From Bacteroidota bacterium (lineage in GTDB: Bacteria > Bacteroidota > Bacteroidia > Flavobacteriales_D > Crocinitomicaceae), in the NCBI GenBank assembly GCA_016192075.1, contig JACPUU010000012.1:682001-746000 (forward strand): DNA of 64,000 nt, in the 5' to 3' direction. Positions 26,601 through 35,846 of the stretch are shown here, one piece after another (position 1 is the stretch's first letter; each line of letters begins with the position of its first letter). The translations under genes were made by a program, and so were the position numbers. Under the pieces are notes generated by a model that had not been told where the DNA came from, did no database searches, and saw nothing but the letters and a program-made list of their open reading frames with translations.

Positions 26601-27509
26601 TTAGTACGATTTAGCAACCGCAGGATTTGTAAAAATCACAAAGTCTCCCAGGTGCTTATAGTCATCTAATTTTACGTTGGGATAATTTGCATCATCACCA
26701 ATCAGCGTAATTACTTTTGATGTTATAGCTGCATCAAATTCAGCCAGACGCTGAACAATTCCAAATCTTTCTTCAGTATGAAAACGGCCGTTCAGGTGTA
26801 AAATTTTTGCAGCACTGTTTTTCTGCATAGCTTGATAAATTGAATATGCCATGGTAGCATCCCACAATGATTGACCCGGAATCATGTCATAAGCCGGTTT
26901 TGATTTTGGATCATTCGGGTCGTGCCCCATCAACGCATTTAATTTATCAGCATAAGCGCCTGAAGCCAGTGTATATGGCAGCGGAGCCATTGCATTTTTT
27001 GCAGACTCAGAAAGTTTCATCAGGCCGTCAATACCTTTTGATGAAGCAATATTTACATACCTGAAAGGAGCGTTGGCACAAACAACTGAAAGCCCTTTTT
27101 CTTTGGCAAACTCAACCATGGGTTCATAATCTTTGTAATTGCTCCAGACTTTTGCATCTTTTATAAAATAAGACCGCTTGATGAGGCCCTGCAGGTATTC
27201 ATCCATAATCTGCTGCACATCTCTGTCAAACATTTCCATAGACAGTGTTGCGTTTGATCCATAAACGTTATACAATTCTTCAAAAAGTATCATTTGCAAA
27301 GCATGCCCGATTGAATCATTGTGTTCTTCACCAAAAAAAAGCACATCCACTGAATCTATTTCACCAATGATATCAGCTGGTTTCAGCTCTTTTCCATCAC
27401 GGGTAGAATAGATGATATAATCTGTTTTTGATAATTTGGCGGCGTTTGCTGAAACAGTAAAACCAGTGGTCAGGCAAACGATTAATTGCAATAGCATTAT
27501 TTTTTTCAT
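26601..27509 (-). CDS. ChaN-like (haem-binding uptake / Tiki fold) secreted protein
   Basis: A 302-residue secreted protein with a signal peptide to about residue 23. It matches the ChaN family of iron-regulated, haem-binding proteins with a TIKI/EreA-like fold. VDVLFFGEEHNDSIGHALQM (about 54-73) is the family signature with the conserved GE..H, SMEMFDRDVQQIMDEYLQG follows, and KILHLNGRFHTEERFGIVQR near 235 supplies the second conserved His. It could bind haem or be a metal-dependent hydrolase. The surrounding genes give no hint of iron regulation. Confidence 0.82.
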   Translation of the reverse strand: MKKIMLLQLIVCLTTGFTVSANAAKLSKTDYIIYSTRDGKELKPADIIGEIDSVDVLFFGEEHNDSIGHALQMILFEELYNVYGSNATLSMEMFDRDVQQIMDEYLQGLIKRSYFIKDAKVWSNYKDYEPMVEFAKEKGLSVVCANAPFRYVNIASSKGIDGLMKLSESAKNAMAPLPYTLASGAYADKLNALMGHDPNDPKSKPAYDMIPGQSLWDATMAYSIYQAMQKNSAAKILHLNGRFHTEERFGIVQRLAEFDAAITSKVITLIGDDANYPNVKLDDYKHLGDFVIFTNPAVAKSY

Positions 27510-27564
27510 GTCGTGTTTTTTGAGTTAGACAGTTTGATTGTTCAATTTATTCCCGGGGAGCTAA

Positions 27565-27915
27565 TTATTTTTTGTGCTGGCCCTGTTTATTCCAGTTTTC
27601 CATTTGTCCGGGGGTGAGAATGGTACTCAATTCTGCCGTTAAAGCACGCATTAATTCACCGTGTTCTTTTTTCCATTTGTCATGCAGTTCACCATTCAAA
27701 CCGGCATATTTATCAATAATAGCATTCACCTGGGTTTCCTGCCCGGGTGTTGGTTCAATGGCTTCGGTTACAATTTCCTTGAATCCGTCTTCTGTACCCC
27801 AGCGCATAATTTCATTCATTTCATGCTTTGTCATTTGTCCTGAAACGAGAAATCCGAGCACAAAACCGATGAGTACTGTAGCAAGCAGAATTAATTTTGG
27901 TTTCATTTTTTTCAT
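27565..27915 (-). CDS. CpxP/Spy-like small periplasmic protein
   Basis: A 116-residue protein with a single N-terminal membrane anchor or signal (KLILLATVLIGFVLGFLVSG) and a helical periplasmic part. TPGQETQVNAIIDKYAGLNG and the final LTPGQMENWNKQGQ recall the LTPEQ-repeats of CpxP/ZraP/Spy chaperone-like stress sensors. It is the third gene of an operon with a sigma factor and an anti-sigma factor, an arrangement used for envelope stress or metal sensing. The exact family is uncertain. Confidence 0.62.
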   Translation of the reverse strand: MKKMKPKLILLATVLIGFVLGFLVSGQMTKHEMNEIMRWGTEDGFKEIVTEAIEPTPGQETQVNAIIDKYAGLNGELHDKWKKEHGELMRALTAELSTILTPGQMENWNKQGQHKK

Positions 27916-27926
27916 ACAACTAAAAG

Positions 27927-28322
27927 TTAATGTCCAATTACGTTAAATGTCAGTACATCAGCAGAGACCGATTCTATGCCCAGGAAACTCTCCAGCGAGA
28001 GTGAACCACCCGACAACAAATGAGAGCCCAGCAAAATGATAATGGATGCCGCCCCGGCATAGGCTATTTTTTTAAACAGCGAAATAGTGCCGGTACTGAA
28101 ATTATTTTCGGCTATCCGATCCATCACTTCTGAGCTAAAATTTTGTCCCGGCGAAATGCTGGTGTTCGAAATCAGGCTGCGAAGGCTCAGCAGCTGCTCT
28201 TTTTCCAGTCTCAATTCTTCTGAATTTTGCAAGGCATTATCGAGTTCCGCCTGCTCATCGGGGGTCAGATCCTGGTCGAACGACCGAACCAACAGATCAT
28301 TTAGCTTCTCATCCATACGCAT
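27927..28322 (-). CDS. Membrane anti-sigma factor
   Basis: A 131-residue protein. The N-terminal ~50 residues (DEKLNDLLVRSFDQDLTPDE) look like a small cytosolic anti-sigma domain of the kind found in Bacteroidota, without a zinc-binding HxxxCxxC motif. One membrane helix at about 86-104 is followed by a short outer tail. The ATG at 28322 shares one base with the stop of the ECF sigma gene (TAATG), which is the usual coupling of cognate pairs. The sequence is weakly conserved, so the call leans on gene order. Confidence 0.72.
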   Translation of the reverse strand: MRMDEKLNDLLVRSFDQDLTPDEQAELDNALQNSEELRLEKEQLLSLRSLISNTSISPGQNFSSEVMDRIAENNFSTGTISLFKKIAYAGAASIIILLGSHLLSGGSLSLESFLGIESVSADVLTFNVIGH

Positions 28323-28873
28323 TATATTTTTGGTATCAGTATTGTTTTTAATTTTTGCTGCCCTCTCGCCAAACGCGACAGCACAGTTCCTAACGGAATC
28401 TCAAGCATTTCAGCAACTTCTTTGGTTGAATATCCGTCCATCAGCCGCAGTACAACAACAACTCTGAATTCAGGCTCCAGTTGCAGAATTGCTTTTTGTA
28501 CCATTTCACTCAGTTCATTGGAATCCTGCGTGCGGCCAGAATCTTCTATGTGGTGGATGGAATAGGTATCACTCACAATTCTCAACCGGCTAAGTTTCAT
28601 TTTCTTTAGTTCATTCAATGATAAATTAATGGCAATGCGTGTCAGGTATGTTCTCAGGGTTGAATCACCTTTAAATTTATCCATGTTCTTATAAAATTGA
28701 ATAAACACTTCCTGCGCAACATCTTTTGCATCATCTGAATCACCAAGCATTCCAATAACAACGCGCACCACCCCTTGCTGATTTGCTTCAACAAGTTGTT
28801 TGAATGAATAATCATCACCGGCTTTTGCGTTGAGCAATAAAATTTTCTCATTTCCGGAATCGTGCGGTGCCAA
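28322..28873 (-). CDS. ECF-family RNA polymerase sigma factor
   Basis: A 183-residue extracytoplasmic-function sigma factor. Region 2 is recognised by DSDDAKDVAQEVFIQFYKNM and LRTYLTRIAINLSLNELKKM, and region 4 by LRLMDGYSTKEVAEMLEIPL plus GTVLSRLARGQQKL, a helix-turn-helix that reads the -35 element. The only start is TTG at 28873, since the frame is closed just upstream. It heads an operon with an anti-sigma factor and a CpxP-like protein, so an envelope-stress regulon is likely. Confidence 0.92.
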   Translation of the reverse strand: MAPHDSGNEKILLLNAKAGDDYSFKQLVEANQQGVVRVVIGMLGDSDDAKDVAQEVFIQFYKNMDKFKGDSTLRTYLTRIAINLSLNELKKMKLSRLRIVSDTYSIHHIEDSGRTQDSNELSEMVQKAILQLEPEFRVVVVLRLMDGYSTKEVAEMLEIPLGTVLSRLARGQQKLKTILIPKI

Positions 28874-29032
28874 ATTTGCTGTGCTTTTTAGTTAGACAAT
28901 CGAAAGTTCAAATTTATTCCCAAGGTACTGAATGAAACTTAAACTATTTCAACGCGCACCGGTGCAAATGCTTCCGGAAAGCCGGTTTACCCATTTTAAC
29001 AAGCCAATGGATCACTACAGCAGTGTGATACC

Positions 29033-29040
29033 TAAATTTG
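29033..29040 (+). promoter_or_regulatory. TAnnTTTG-type -7 box upstream of the vWA gene
   Basis: TAAATTTG matches the Bacteroidota -7 consensus and lies 46 bases before the ATG at 29086. No clear -33 TTTG is seen at the ideal spacing. Confidence 0.3.
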
Positions 29041-29085
29041 TAACATTCGTAACCAAATTGCATTATAACGGCCACCGCATAACTT

Positions 29086-30732
29086 ATGAAAATCTACTTT
29101 TTCAGTTTCTTTCTTTTTGGCTCATTCTTTTTATGGGGGCAATCCACTGCCAGAATTGAATCTATTCTCAACACCAAACGCACGCAGATAGCCCAAGTCG
29201 AAACCGGGCCGGCATCAACCATTTTATACCTGCCCTGCCCTTTCTCAGAGAGTAGTTTCAATGTCGGACCAAGCCCGGAAAATATAGGAGAACTTACCGT
29301 TGTCAAAATTTATTATGTCTACACCCGGTATAAGCAAAGCAGCAGCTTCAACCAATCAGCACTTGACCAAAAACGCTTTGAATGGTTGAATGCAACCTAC
29401 CCCACACTGCTTGCTGACCCACTTATTGAGTGGGAAATTATTGAACAAACCGGCTGCACTGATTACACCCAGGGTGATTCTTATTTCCATGGTTTTATTC
29501 TTGTTCACAGACCCATTGCTGGTCCCGAATCACGTGAAGACGAATTGAAACGGATTAACGCTTACCTGCAAAACCCTACAGATCTGTTCTATGAACCAAA
29601 TATTGACCCTATTAGCGGACAATTACCAACCGATGCAACCAAAACTTCAGCAACAACGGTACAAACAACTAATACGTCTAAAAAAGCGGAATTTGCCGAT
29701 GGCGAATTTGCCCTGTATAAACACTTTCAAACCAGCCTGGTTAATTCTGAGAATGTACCGCAGCAACGTATTGATAAGTGGATCAGCGTAAGCTTTACCG
29801 TAAGTGCTGATGGCAAAACAGACAGCCTGGTTTTTAAAGAAAATTATGCTGAAGCAGCGAAAGACCAGGTACAAAATGCGTTTCTGAAAATGCAGGCCTG
29901 GACACCCGCCTATGAAAATGGAAAAGCCGTTAAATCAACCGTAAATCTTGAAATACGGGTTTCATACTCGGGTGATGTTAAGGGCATGTATTCACGCGAC
30001 GGAATAAAACCTACGTTCAGTAATGAGAAAACAGATGTTCCGGAATTGAGCGATGACCATGGCATTAATTTACTGGTTAATTCAGAACCCATTTCCATTA
30101 AATCATCAGCTGTATACAAAGGACTTGAACTAACCCGGAGTTTTAAAAACACCGCCCTGGTAATGGATGTAACAGGCAGCATGACCACCCACATTGCGGC
30201 ATTAATCAACTGGGTTAAAACCAACAAACTGGCTGCACCTTTCACCAGCTATACCTTTTTCAACGATGGTGATGCTAAAACCACCAAACAAAAAAAGGTG
30301 GGAGAAACCGGCGGCATTTATCTCACCCAAAACCTGGATGAGGTCGATAAAGTAATTGAAGAGGCCATGCGTAAAGGTAACGGCGGTGAAGCACCGGAAA
30401 ATGATATGGAAGCCGTTAGTTATGCTTTTCAAAATGACGAAGATGCAAATGCTGTTTTGTTAATTGCAGATAATTATTCTGAAGTGCGTGACATTGAATT
30501 GCTCAAAAACATTTCACGGCCAGTTCATGTACTGCTTTGCGCGGCTCCAAAATTTGTGCGCTGTGAATACCTGAAAATAGCCAAAGACACCGGCGGAATG
30601 TTCTTCCTGAACGGTGAAAAAACAGACCTGTCTCAAATACAGAAAGGAGACATTGTTGTGCTTCAAAAAGTAGAATACAAATACAACGGCAGTGACTTTG
30701 AAATCTTACACAAAGGTGAAATAAACTACTGA
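29086..30732 (+). CDS. Secreted TonB_C-like / von Willebrand A domain protein
   Basis: A 548-residue protein with a signal peptide (to about 18). An N-terminal unrecognised domain contains several Cys. From about residue 215 to 305 there is a TonB C-terminal-like domain (KWISVSFTVSADGKTDSLVF, then KMQAWTPAYENGKAVKSTV). From about 355 the vWA domain begins with the MIDAS-like ALVMDVTGSMTTHIAALINW, followed by NDMEAVSYAFQ and ADNYSEVRDIELL. The MIDAS DxSxS is altered to DVTGS. TonB_C-like domains in Bacteroidota often occur in outer-membrane or secreted proteins with no TonB role. It lies just upstream of an outer-membrane barrel, but with its own spacing. Function unknown. Confidence 0.65.
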   Translation: MKIYFFSFFLFGSFFLWGQSTARIESILNTKRTQIAQVETGPASTILYLPCPFSESSFNVGPSPENIGELTVVKIYYVYTRYKQSSSFNQSALDQKRFEWLNATYPTLLADPLIEWEIIEQTGCTDYTQGDSYFHGFILVHRPIAGPESREDELKRINAYLQNPTDLFYEPNIDPISGQLPTDATKTSATTVQTTNTSKKAEFADGEFALYKHFQTSLVNSENVPQQRIDKWISVSFTVSADGKTDSLVFKENYAEAAKDQVQNAFLKMQAWTPAYENGKAVKSTVNLEIRVSYSGDVKGMYSRDGIKPTFSNEKTDVPELSDDHGINLLVNSEPISIKSSAVYKGLELTRSFKNTALVMDVTGSMTTHIAALINWVKTNKLAAPFTSYTFFNDGDAKTTKQKKVGETGGIYLTQNLDEVDKVIEEAMRKGNGGEAPENDMEAVSYAFQNDEDANAVLLIADNYSEVRDIELLKNISRPVHVLLCAAPKFVRCEYLKIAKDTGGMFFLNGEKTDLSQIQKGDIVVLQKVEYKYNGSDFEILHKGEINY

Positions 30733-30787
30733 GCGCTGATTTTAGAAATATTAAGAAAACAAAACGTACCCGGGCTGATTGGATTCG

Positions 30788-30795
30788 TAACTTTG
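30788..30795 (+). promoter_or_regulatory. TAnnTTTG-type -7 box upstream of the second barrel gene
   Basis: TAACTTTG matches the phylum -7 consensus, 42 bases before the ATG at 30837. It suggests that the barrel gene has its own promoter. Confidence 0.33.
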
Positions 30796-30836
30796 ACTCC
30801 CAAACTCAAAACACATACCCACAAAAAGACTCCCTG

Positions 30837-33215
30837 ATGAAACACCTTTTCCTTTCAGCTTTGCTGTGCTTTACGGCTTCTTCATTTTCACAGTTAACGC
30901 GGCTGGAAGGGATGATTCAACTCGACTCTGCCGCCAGCCCCTTCGGGCAGTTTATTATCTATTCATTGCCTGATTCGTTGCTGGTAAAAGGAAGTTATGT
31001 TGACAGTACTTATTTTCAAACAGAATTTTCAACCGAATCAACCAACCATTTTTATGTTAAAATCAGTTTAGCCGGTTACCCGGATACGCTTATTAATTTT
31101 CAGACATCGGGTGAAACGGTTTCACTTGGAACCATTATTTTTTCAGGTGACCGCACATTAAAAACCGTAGATGTTACCTATAAAAAACCAGAGTTTCAAC
31201 GAACGATGGATGGAATAACAGTTAACGTTCAGGGCACAACGCTTCAGACACTGAATACACTTTTCGACGTGCTCATTGCATCACCCAAACTGACGTCACC
31301 CGACGGTGAAAAAATTGAAATTATTGGCAAGGGCACACCGCTTATACTGATTGACCGGCAGCCCATTATTACTGTCGATGAACTCAGGGCAGTGCCCGCT
31401 AATATGGTTGAAAGTATTCAGATTATTACCAACCCGTCAGCCAAATACAAAGCACAGGGAAGTGCAAACGGCGTTATTGAAATTTTCACCAAAAACTTTG
31501 CGTTGGAAGGGTACAATATGAACATCAGTACTTCTGGCGGAATCAACACACAACTTAAACCTACGGCCGGGCTAAATGGCGGCATCAACATCAAGCGCAA
31601 AAAATTCTCGCTGAACGGATACATGGGCGGCAACTACAATGCATCAAACAGTTTTGGACATTCTGAAGGCACAACAACAGATGACTCACAGCGCTCACTG
31701 ATTTCTGATTACCGCGATGACAACTGGAACAGCTGGATGTATTACCAGGTTAAAGCCGCTTACCAGCTTAATGAAAACCAACGAATTACTTCAGGGTTCA
31801 GGGGCAACAGTTCATTTGGAGGTTCAGAAACAACATCTGATATTTCATATGCTGAATTTGCACAATTGGAAACAACCAATTCCAGTTTTTCAGACCCTAC
31901 CTATACCTGGATGAACAACAGCGCTTTTGTAAACTATCAGCTGGAAACGGACACCAACAAAAGCAACCTGGAAATTAACTTCAACATGATTCAGAAAAAC
32001 AGCAGCAGCAGCGGATCATCACTTAACCGTTATACCAATTATATAACCGGTCAGTTTTCAGAATTCAATATTAAAACAGAATCGTTTGACAAACCGCTGG
32101 TTGGTGAACTCAGGGTCAATTATGAGCATAATTTTGATACCAGCGGCTGGCAGCTCAGGGTTGGTTTTTCATACAGCGAACTGCGCAACGGCAAAATCTA
32201 CAACAGGTATAACAGAGCCGGAAGTGAGTGGATTGAAGATACACTCTATACCAATTCGTACGATTATAAAGAGCATATCGGAACCATCTATTCTGAACTT
32301 TCAAAAAGCTGGAAAAAAATGGGATTCCGTTTAGGAGTTACCGGTGAATATACCGGACTGGACGGATACAGCAATTCCCTGCAAAAACAGTTTATGGATT
32401 CTACCTACCTCATTCCTTTTCCATCTGCCAGCATTATGTTACAGCCCACTGAAAATGTCGGGCTCACATTCTCTTACGCTGCTGGTATTGACCGCCCGCA
32501 GTTTACCGATTATGACCCCTTTATACGGTATGAAGACAGCCTCAGCATCTCTTATGGAAACCCTTTTTTGAAGCCTTCTGTGTCACACACGCTAAGCCTT
32601 GACATGGACCTTTTTTACGCCTACACATTCTCGGTTTATGTCAACAAAACCTTTAACCCGATAAGCCAGATTTCATTTGTCAATGACAGCAGTTATATAA
32701 CAGCCTCTACACCGTGGAATGCAAAATACGATCAGTCCCTGGGGGCTGATATAAGCATTCCGCTGCAGTTGAAATGGCTGCAGGGATGGAACTCGATGTG
32801 GATAAGTTATAACCAGTATAGTTTTACCCCTGAATTCGGACGTGAAAATTTTGCCAACCTCAGTTACGGTGTTTATTCATACCTGACATTTATACTGCCT
32901 AAAGATTTCAGTATTATGAACCAGTTGCATGTTATGCGCTGGGGAACCTCTGAAACAAAATCCAATACGCAGGTTAACTGGGGCCTGCGGTTTACTAAAA
33001 AATACAAAAACAACGACCTGCAGTTTTACCTGGATATTTCCAACATAGTTCCGCCTAAATCCAAATCAACCGACTATTACGGCAACTATATTTATTCCAG
33101 CACATCGCAATATTGGTTTACGGCATTCAAAGTTGGTTTATACTACAAGTTCGGCCGCCTGAAACAAGCGACCCAGATTCAGGAATCCAGCTCAGGACAG
33201 TCAGGCAGGATCTAA
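30837..33215 (+). CDS. Outer-membrane beta-barrel protein, TonB-dependent-receptor-like
   Basis: A 792-residue outer-membrane protein with signal peptide (ending near 18, SSFSQ). A degenerate carboxypeptidase-regulatory-like domain (about 20-105) is followed by a plug-like part with VNVQGTTLQTLNTLFDVLIA and TNPSAKYKAQGSANGVIEIF, then a barrel of OMP_b-brl_3 type rich in alternating Tyr/Asn strands. It is related to the 843-residue protein at 23960-26491, sharing the ITNPSAKY element, but is clearly diverged. The ligand is unknown. Confidence 0.85.
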   Translation: MKHLFLSALLCFTASSFSQLTRLEGMIQLDSAASPFGQFIIYSLPDSLLVKGSYVDSTYFQTEFSTESTNHFYVKISLAGYPDTLINFQTSGETVSLGTIIFSGDRTLKTVDVTYKKPEFQRTMDGITVNVQGTTLQTLNTLFDVLIASPKLTSPDGEKIEIIGKGTPLILIDRQPIITVDELRAVPANMVESIQIITNPSAKYKAQGSANGVIEIFTKNFALEGYNMNISTSGGINTQLKPTAGLNGGINIKRKKFSLNGYMGGNYNASNSFGHSEGTTTDDSQRSLISDYRDDNWNSWMYYQVKAAYQLNENQRITSGFRGNSSFGGSETTSDISYAEFAQLETTNSSFSDPTYTWMNNSAFVNYQLETDTNKSNLEINFNMIQKNSSSSGSSLNRYTNYITGQFSEFNIKTESFDKPLVGELRVNYEHNFDTSGWQLRVGFSYSELRNGKIYNRYNRAGSEWIEDTLYTNSYDYKEHIGTIYSELSKSWKKMGFRLGVTGEYTGLDGYSNSLQKQFMDSTYLIPFPSASIMLQPTENVGLTFSYAAGIDRPQFTDYDPFIRYEDSLSISYGNPFLKPSVSHTLSLDMDLFYAYTFSVYVNKTFNPISQISFVNDSSYITASTPWNAKYDQSLGADISIPLQLKWLQGWNSMWISYNQYSFTPEFGRENFANLSYGVYSYLTFILPKDFSIMNQLHVMRWGTSETKSNTQVNWGLRFTKKYKNNDLQFYLDISNIVPPKSKSTDYYGNYIYSSTSQYWFTAFKVGLYYKFGRLKQATQIQESSSGQSGRI

Positions 33216-33433
33216 ATCAGGCAAGGGCAAAAAGCTACACAAAAAGAAACCAGCGGATGCAAGGCCTTTTTACCTCTTGCCTGCGCCAACGCTGTTAGCC
33301 TATGCTGACCTTGCTAAGGCGTAAGCGTTTATCGCTCATAGCTCTTCCCGCTACAATTACCAACAAATTTTCCCATGAGCTTTTTGAATCGTGCGATTTT
33401 CCGTAAATTAGGCTCCTAAAACAGCACATTTGC

Positions 33434-35842
33434 ATGGCACACGAACAAAACGTATTAAACCAGGTGGACAAAAAATACATTGCAGAAGTATTGAATGACT
33501 ACAAACTAGCCCGTATTTCAAGAGAATGCTCCCTTTTGGGAAGACGCGAAGTTTTAGGAGGCAAAGCTAAATTCGGAATCTTTGGTGATGGTAAAGAAGT
33601 GGCTCAGCTGGCTATGGCCAAACAGTTCCGGAATGGTGATTTCAGATCAGGTTATTACCGTGACCAGACCTTTATGATGGCCATTGGTGCACTTACCGTA
33701 AAAGAATATTTTGCTGCGCTTTATGCGCATACCGATGAAGTAAAAGAACCCGCATCAGCCGGCAGGCAAATGGGAGGCCACTATTCTACCCGCAGTTTAA
33801 ATGCTGATGGTACCTGGAAAAATCTGATGACACAAAAAAATTCATCAGCTGATATTTCACCTACCGGCGGTCAAATGCCGCGTTTGGTAGGACTGGCACT
33901 TGCATCAAAAGTTTACCGCAACAACAAAGCACTTCATCACATGACACACTTTACCGACAAGGGAAATGAAGTCGCTTTCGGAACCATTGGTGATGCCAGT
34001 ACATCAGAAGGCCCTTTCTGGGAGTCTGTTAATGCTGCCGGCGTACTCCAGATTCCTTTTGCCATCTCTATCTGGGATGACGGGTACGGAATTTCAGTAC
34101 CAAAAAAATATCAAACCACCAAAGGCAGTATTTCAGAAGCACTTGGCGGCATGCAGCGCAGCAAAGACAAACCGGGATATGAAATTTTCAAAACCAAAGG
34201 CTGGGATTACGCTCACCTTTGTACAACCTATGAAAAAGCCATTAAACTTTGCCGTGAAGAACATGTGCCGGTAATGATTCACGTGGAAGAAGTAAACCAG
34301 CCCCAGGGCCATTCTACTTCCGGATCACACGAGCGATACAAATCAGAAGAACGCCTGAAATGGGAAACTGAAATGGACTGCATTGAAAAATTCAAAGCGT
34401 TTATTCTGCAGGCTGAAATTGCTCCCAAAGAAGAACTGGAAGCCATTGATACCGAAGCAAAAAAAATTGTCCGTGAACAAAAAGCCGAAGCGTGGAAAGA
34501 GTTTAACGATCAGCTCAAAGCTGATGTCACTGCCGTTTGCAATTTACTCGATGGCATGTCTGCCGAAAGTACCAACGGTGCATTTATCAAAAAACTGGCT
34601 GATGATCTGCGCAAAACCATGGATCCGGTTAAGCGTGATATTTATGCTGCAGCCAAACGGGCACTGCGTTATATGCGCGGTGAACAATCTGCCACCAAAC
34701 AGCAGCTGGTTACATTAATCAGGCAGCGTGATCTTGAAAATGAGGACAAATATGCCTCTCACCTCTATTCACAATCTGCAAAAGCGGCATTAAAAATTGT
34801 GCCGGCAGCACCGGTATATAACACCGATGAGCAGATTGACGGACGCCTGATATTGCGGAATAATTTTGAAGCCAATTTTAATAAATATCCTGAAGTGCTG
34901 AGTTTTGGAGAAGATGTTGGAAAAATTGGCGGAGTAAACCAAAGTATGGAAGGGATGCAGGACCAGTTTGGTGAAATACGTGTTTCTGATACCGGAATAC
35001 GCGAGTGTACCATTATTGGTCAGGGAATTGGCATGGCCATGCGCGGACTCAGACCCATTGCTGAAATTCAATACCTGGATTATTTATTATACGCCATTCA
35101 GGTTATGAGTGATGACCTTGCAACCGTTCAATACAGAACCAAAGGTGGTCAGAAAGCTCCCCTCATTATTTCAACCCGCGGTCACCGGCTTGAAGGCGTT
35201 TGGCATTCAGGCTCACCAATGGGTATGATTATTAATGCCGTGCGTGGTATGTATGTGTGCGTGCCGCGTAACATGACCAAAGCAGCAGGCTTTTACAATA
35301 CCCTGCTTGCGTCAGACGATGCAGCGCTGGTTATTGAACCCCTGAACGGATACCGGATTAAAGAAAAAGCACCATCCAATTACGGTGAGTTTTATGAACC
35401 CCTGGGTGTAGTGGAAACGGTTCAGCAGGGTACTGACCTGACACTGGTTTCATACGGTTCTACATTCAATATTTGCCAGGAGGTGGTTAAACAACTGGCT
35501 GAAGCAGACATTTCAGTTGAATTGATTGATGCACAAACACTCCTTCCGTTTGACCTGAATGGAGACATTGCCAAATCACTCCGCAAAACAAGCCGCCTGG
35601 TTATTGTAGATGAAGATGTAGAAAGTGGTGCAACTGCCTATATGCTTGATCAGATACTGGTGAAACAAAAAGCTTATTTTGCGCTGGATTCTGAACCGCT
35701 GACCATTTCAGCCAAAAATCACAGACCGGCTTATGGAACTGACGGAGATTATTTCTCTAAACCAAACCAGGAAACCATTTTCGACGCGGTTTATATGTTG
35801 ATGCATGAAGTTGATCCGGTAAAATATCCTGCCATTTATTAG
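33434..35842 (+). CDS. 2-oxoacid dehydrogenase E1, fused alpha and beta subunits
   Basis: An 802-residue thiamine-diphosphate enzyme in which E1 alpha (about 1-400) and E1 beta (about 465-802) are one chain, as is common in Bacteroidota. The alpha part has GRREVLGGKAKFGIFGDGKE, QMPRLVGLALASKVYR and the ThDP/Mg motif starting GDASTSEGPFWESV and ending IWDDGYGISVP. The beta part has VLSFGEDVGKIGG, ATVQYRTKGGQKAPLIISTRG and VEPLNGYRIKEK-like elements. Substrate is most likely branched-chain 2-oxo acids or pyruvate; E2 and E3 are not in this window. It is followed 4 bases later by a quinone-reductase-like gene. Confidence 0.9.
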   Translation: MAHEQNVLNQVDKKYIAEVLNDYKLARISRECSLLGRREVLGGKAKFGIFGDGKEVAQLAMAKQFRNGDFRSGYYRDQTFMMAIGALTVKEYFAALYAHTDEVKEPASAGRQMGGHYSTRSLNADGTWKNLMTQKNSSADISPTGGQMPRLVGLALASKVYRNNKALHHMTHFTDKGNEVAFGTIGDASTSEGPFWESVNAAGVLQIPFAISIWDDGYGISVPKKYQTTKGSISEALGGMQRSKDKPGYEIFKTKGWDYAHLCTTYEKAIKLCREEHVPVMIHVEEVNQPQGHSTSGSHERYKSEERLKWETEMDCIEKFKAFILQAEIAPKEELEAIDTEAKKIVREQKAEAWKEFNDQLKADVTAVCNLLDGMSAESTNGAFIKKLADDLRKTMDPVKRDIYAAAKRALRYMRGEQSATKQQLVTLIRQRDLENEDKYASHLYSQSAKAALKIVPAAPVYNTDEQIDGRLILRNNFEANFNKYPEVLSFGEDVGKIGGVNQSMEGMQDQFGEIRVSDTGIRECTIIGQGIGMAMRGLRPIAEIQYLDYLLYAIQVMSDDLATVQYRTKGGQKAPLIISTRGHRLEGVWHSGSPMGMIINAVRGMYVCVPRNMTKAAGFYNTLLASDDAALVIEPLNGYRIKEKAPSNYGEFYEPLGVVETVQQGTDLTLVSYGSTFNICQEVVKQLAEADISVELIDAQTLLPFDLNGDIAKSLRKTSRLVIVDEDVESGATAYMLDQILVKQKAYFALDSEPLTISAKNHRPAYGTDGDYFSKPNQETIFDAVYMLMHEVDPVKYPAIY

Positions 35843-35846
35843 CTTC

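Noticed and set aside
33216-33433. Possible seventh attC-like site (CAACGCTGTTAGCC near 33290, GCAAG/CTTGC arms)
   Set aside because: Only short arms pair, and the adjacent genes are core metabolic genes on the plus strand. Worth a look only if the island sites are confirmed.
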